Shown here: positions 7,624-8,084 of the stretch, one piece after another
Layout: every line of letters begins with the position of its first letter
Numbering within the stretch: the first letter of the stretch is position 1
Source of the DNA: Acidobacteriota bacterium
GTDB taxonomy: Bacteria; Acidobacteriota; Terriglobia; Acidiferrales; UBA7541
NCBI GenBank assembly: GCA_003224135.1
Contig: QHYO01000421.1
Span: forward strand, 1 to 8,084
DNA length: 8,084 bases
Direction of reading: 5' to 3'
Translations under genes and position numbers: made by a program
The notes under the pieces: model-generated
Database searches by the model: none
Seen by the model: the letters and a program-made list of their open reading frames with translations, nothing else
What the model was told of the DNA's origin: nothing

Positions 7624-8084
7624 TTACGCGCCGTGAGACGCGCCGCTCACAATTTCGATAATTTCCTTGGTGATTGCCGCTTGGCGAACTTTATTCATGT
7701 GCAGCGTCAGCGCCTGGATGACTTCTCCGGCGTTGCGCGTCGCGGACTCCATAGCCGCCATGCGCGCAGCATATTCCGCCGCCGAAGATTCAAGCATGGC
7801 GCGGAGCACTTGCGCTTCAATGTACTTCGGAAGAAGCGACGCAAGCAGCTTGTCCACGGGCTGTTCGTAGATGTAGTCGATCCGCGATTGCGGTTGGTCG
7901 GTGGACGATTTCTGCGCCGTTTCCTTTGCCGGTTCTCTGGCCATTTCTGGTTCAACCGGAAGCAGTTTTTCGACTTTCAGGTTTGCCGTGACCACGGTTT
8001 TGAATTCGCTGAAGATCAAATAAACCGCGTCGATTTCTTCCTTGGCGTAGAGTTCGGAAGCCAGGCCGGCAATTTCACGCGCAG
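7624..8084 (-). CDS. atpG: ATP synthase F1 subunit gamma, C-terminal part (5' end outside window)
   Basis: About 152 residues of gamma, the central rotating shaft of F1, run in frame from the window edge to a TAA at 7624-7626. The visible part starts 'AREIAGLASELYAKEEIDAV' and continues 'YLIFSEFKTVVT', the typical Rossmann-like middle domain ('VYLIYTEFKS' in many bacteria). It has a Lys/Gln/Ser-rich loop, 'LLPKYIEAQVLRAMLESSAA', and the C-terminal helix 'SATRNAGEVIQALTLHMNKV' followed by 'RQAAITKEIIEIVSGA', which fits inside the alpha3beta3 ring. The frame has no break. The reading frame continues upstream past 8084, so any start inside the window is not the real one. Gene order atpG-atpD-atpC is the standard F-type operon end. 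Confidence 0.96.
   Translation of the reverse strand, partial: AREIAGLASELYAKEEIDAVYLIFSEFKTVVTANLKVEKLLPVEPEMAREPAKETAQKSSTDQPQSRIDYIYEQPVDKLLASLLPKYIEAQVLRAMLESSAAEYAARMAAMESATRNAGEVIQALTLHMNKVRQAAITKEIIEIVSGASHGA

Overview
The window looks like chromosomal housekeeping DNA from a free-living, GC-rich (high-50s percent by eye) Gram-negative-type bacterium. Acidobacteriota is the best guess. It rests on the character of AtpD and AtpC, on small secreted and coiled-coil proteins of a type I associate with that phylum, and on a degenerate intergenic repeat with 'AGATCCTTCG ... CAGGATGACA' ends. This is inference from memory, not from a search.

Left part (1-3502, all + strand): the 3' end of the ClpB disaggregase gene is followed after 55 bp by htpX, a membrane zinc metalloprotease. 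The two form a plausible protein quality-control pair. Next come a 63-residue stand-alone zinc-binding anti-sigma-type (HC2-like) protein with its own intrinsic terminator, a 280-residue membrane-anchored coiled-coil protein of unknown function ending in a very strong terminator, and a 110-residue exported Cys/His-containing protein of unknown function.

Middle part (3572-5026, + strand): this stretch appears to be decaying. A gene for N-acetylglucosamine-6-phosphate deacetylase (nagA) is broken by an internal deletion of roughly 85 bp that removes two metal/active-site histidine motifs and shifts the frame. Just downstream, a small BamE/SmpA-like lipoprotein gene also appears frameshifted and lacks a good start.

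Right part (5056-8084, all - strand): a small glutaredoxin-like thiol oxidoreductase, then the distal end of an F-type ATP synthase operon in the usual order atpG-atpD-atpC, reading right to left. atpG is cut by the window edge. atpD and atpC are tightly coupled (6 bp apart), but atpG and atpD are separated by an unusually long, AT-rich, hairpin-containing spacer of 263 bp.

I found no RNA genes, CRISPR array, insertion sequence or prophage, and no convincing new multi-gene system. The most interesting items are the nagA lesion, the neighbouring broken lipoprotein gene, the atpG-atpD spacer and the uncharacterised membrane coiled-coil protein.
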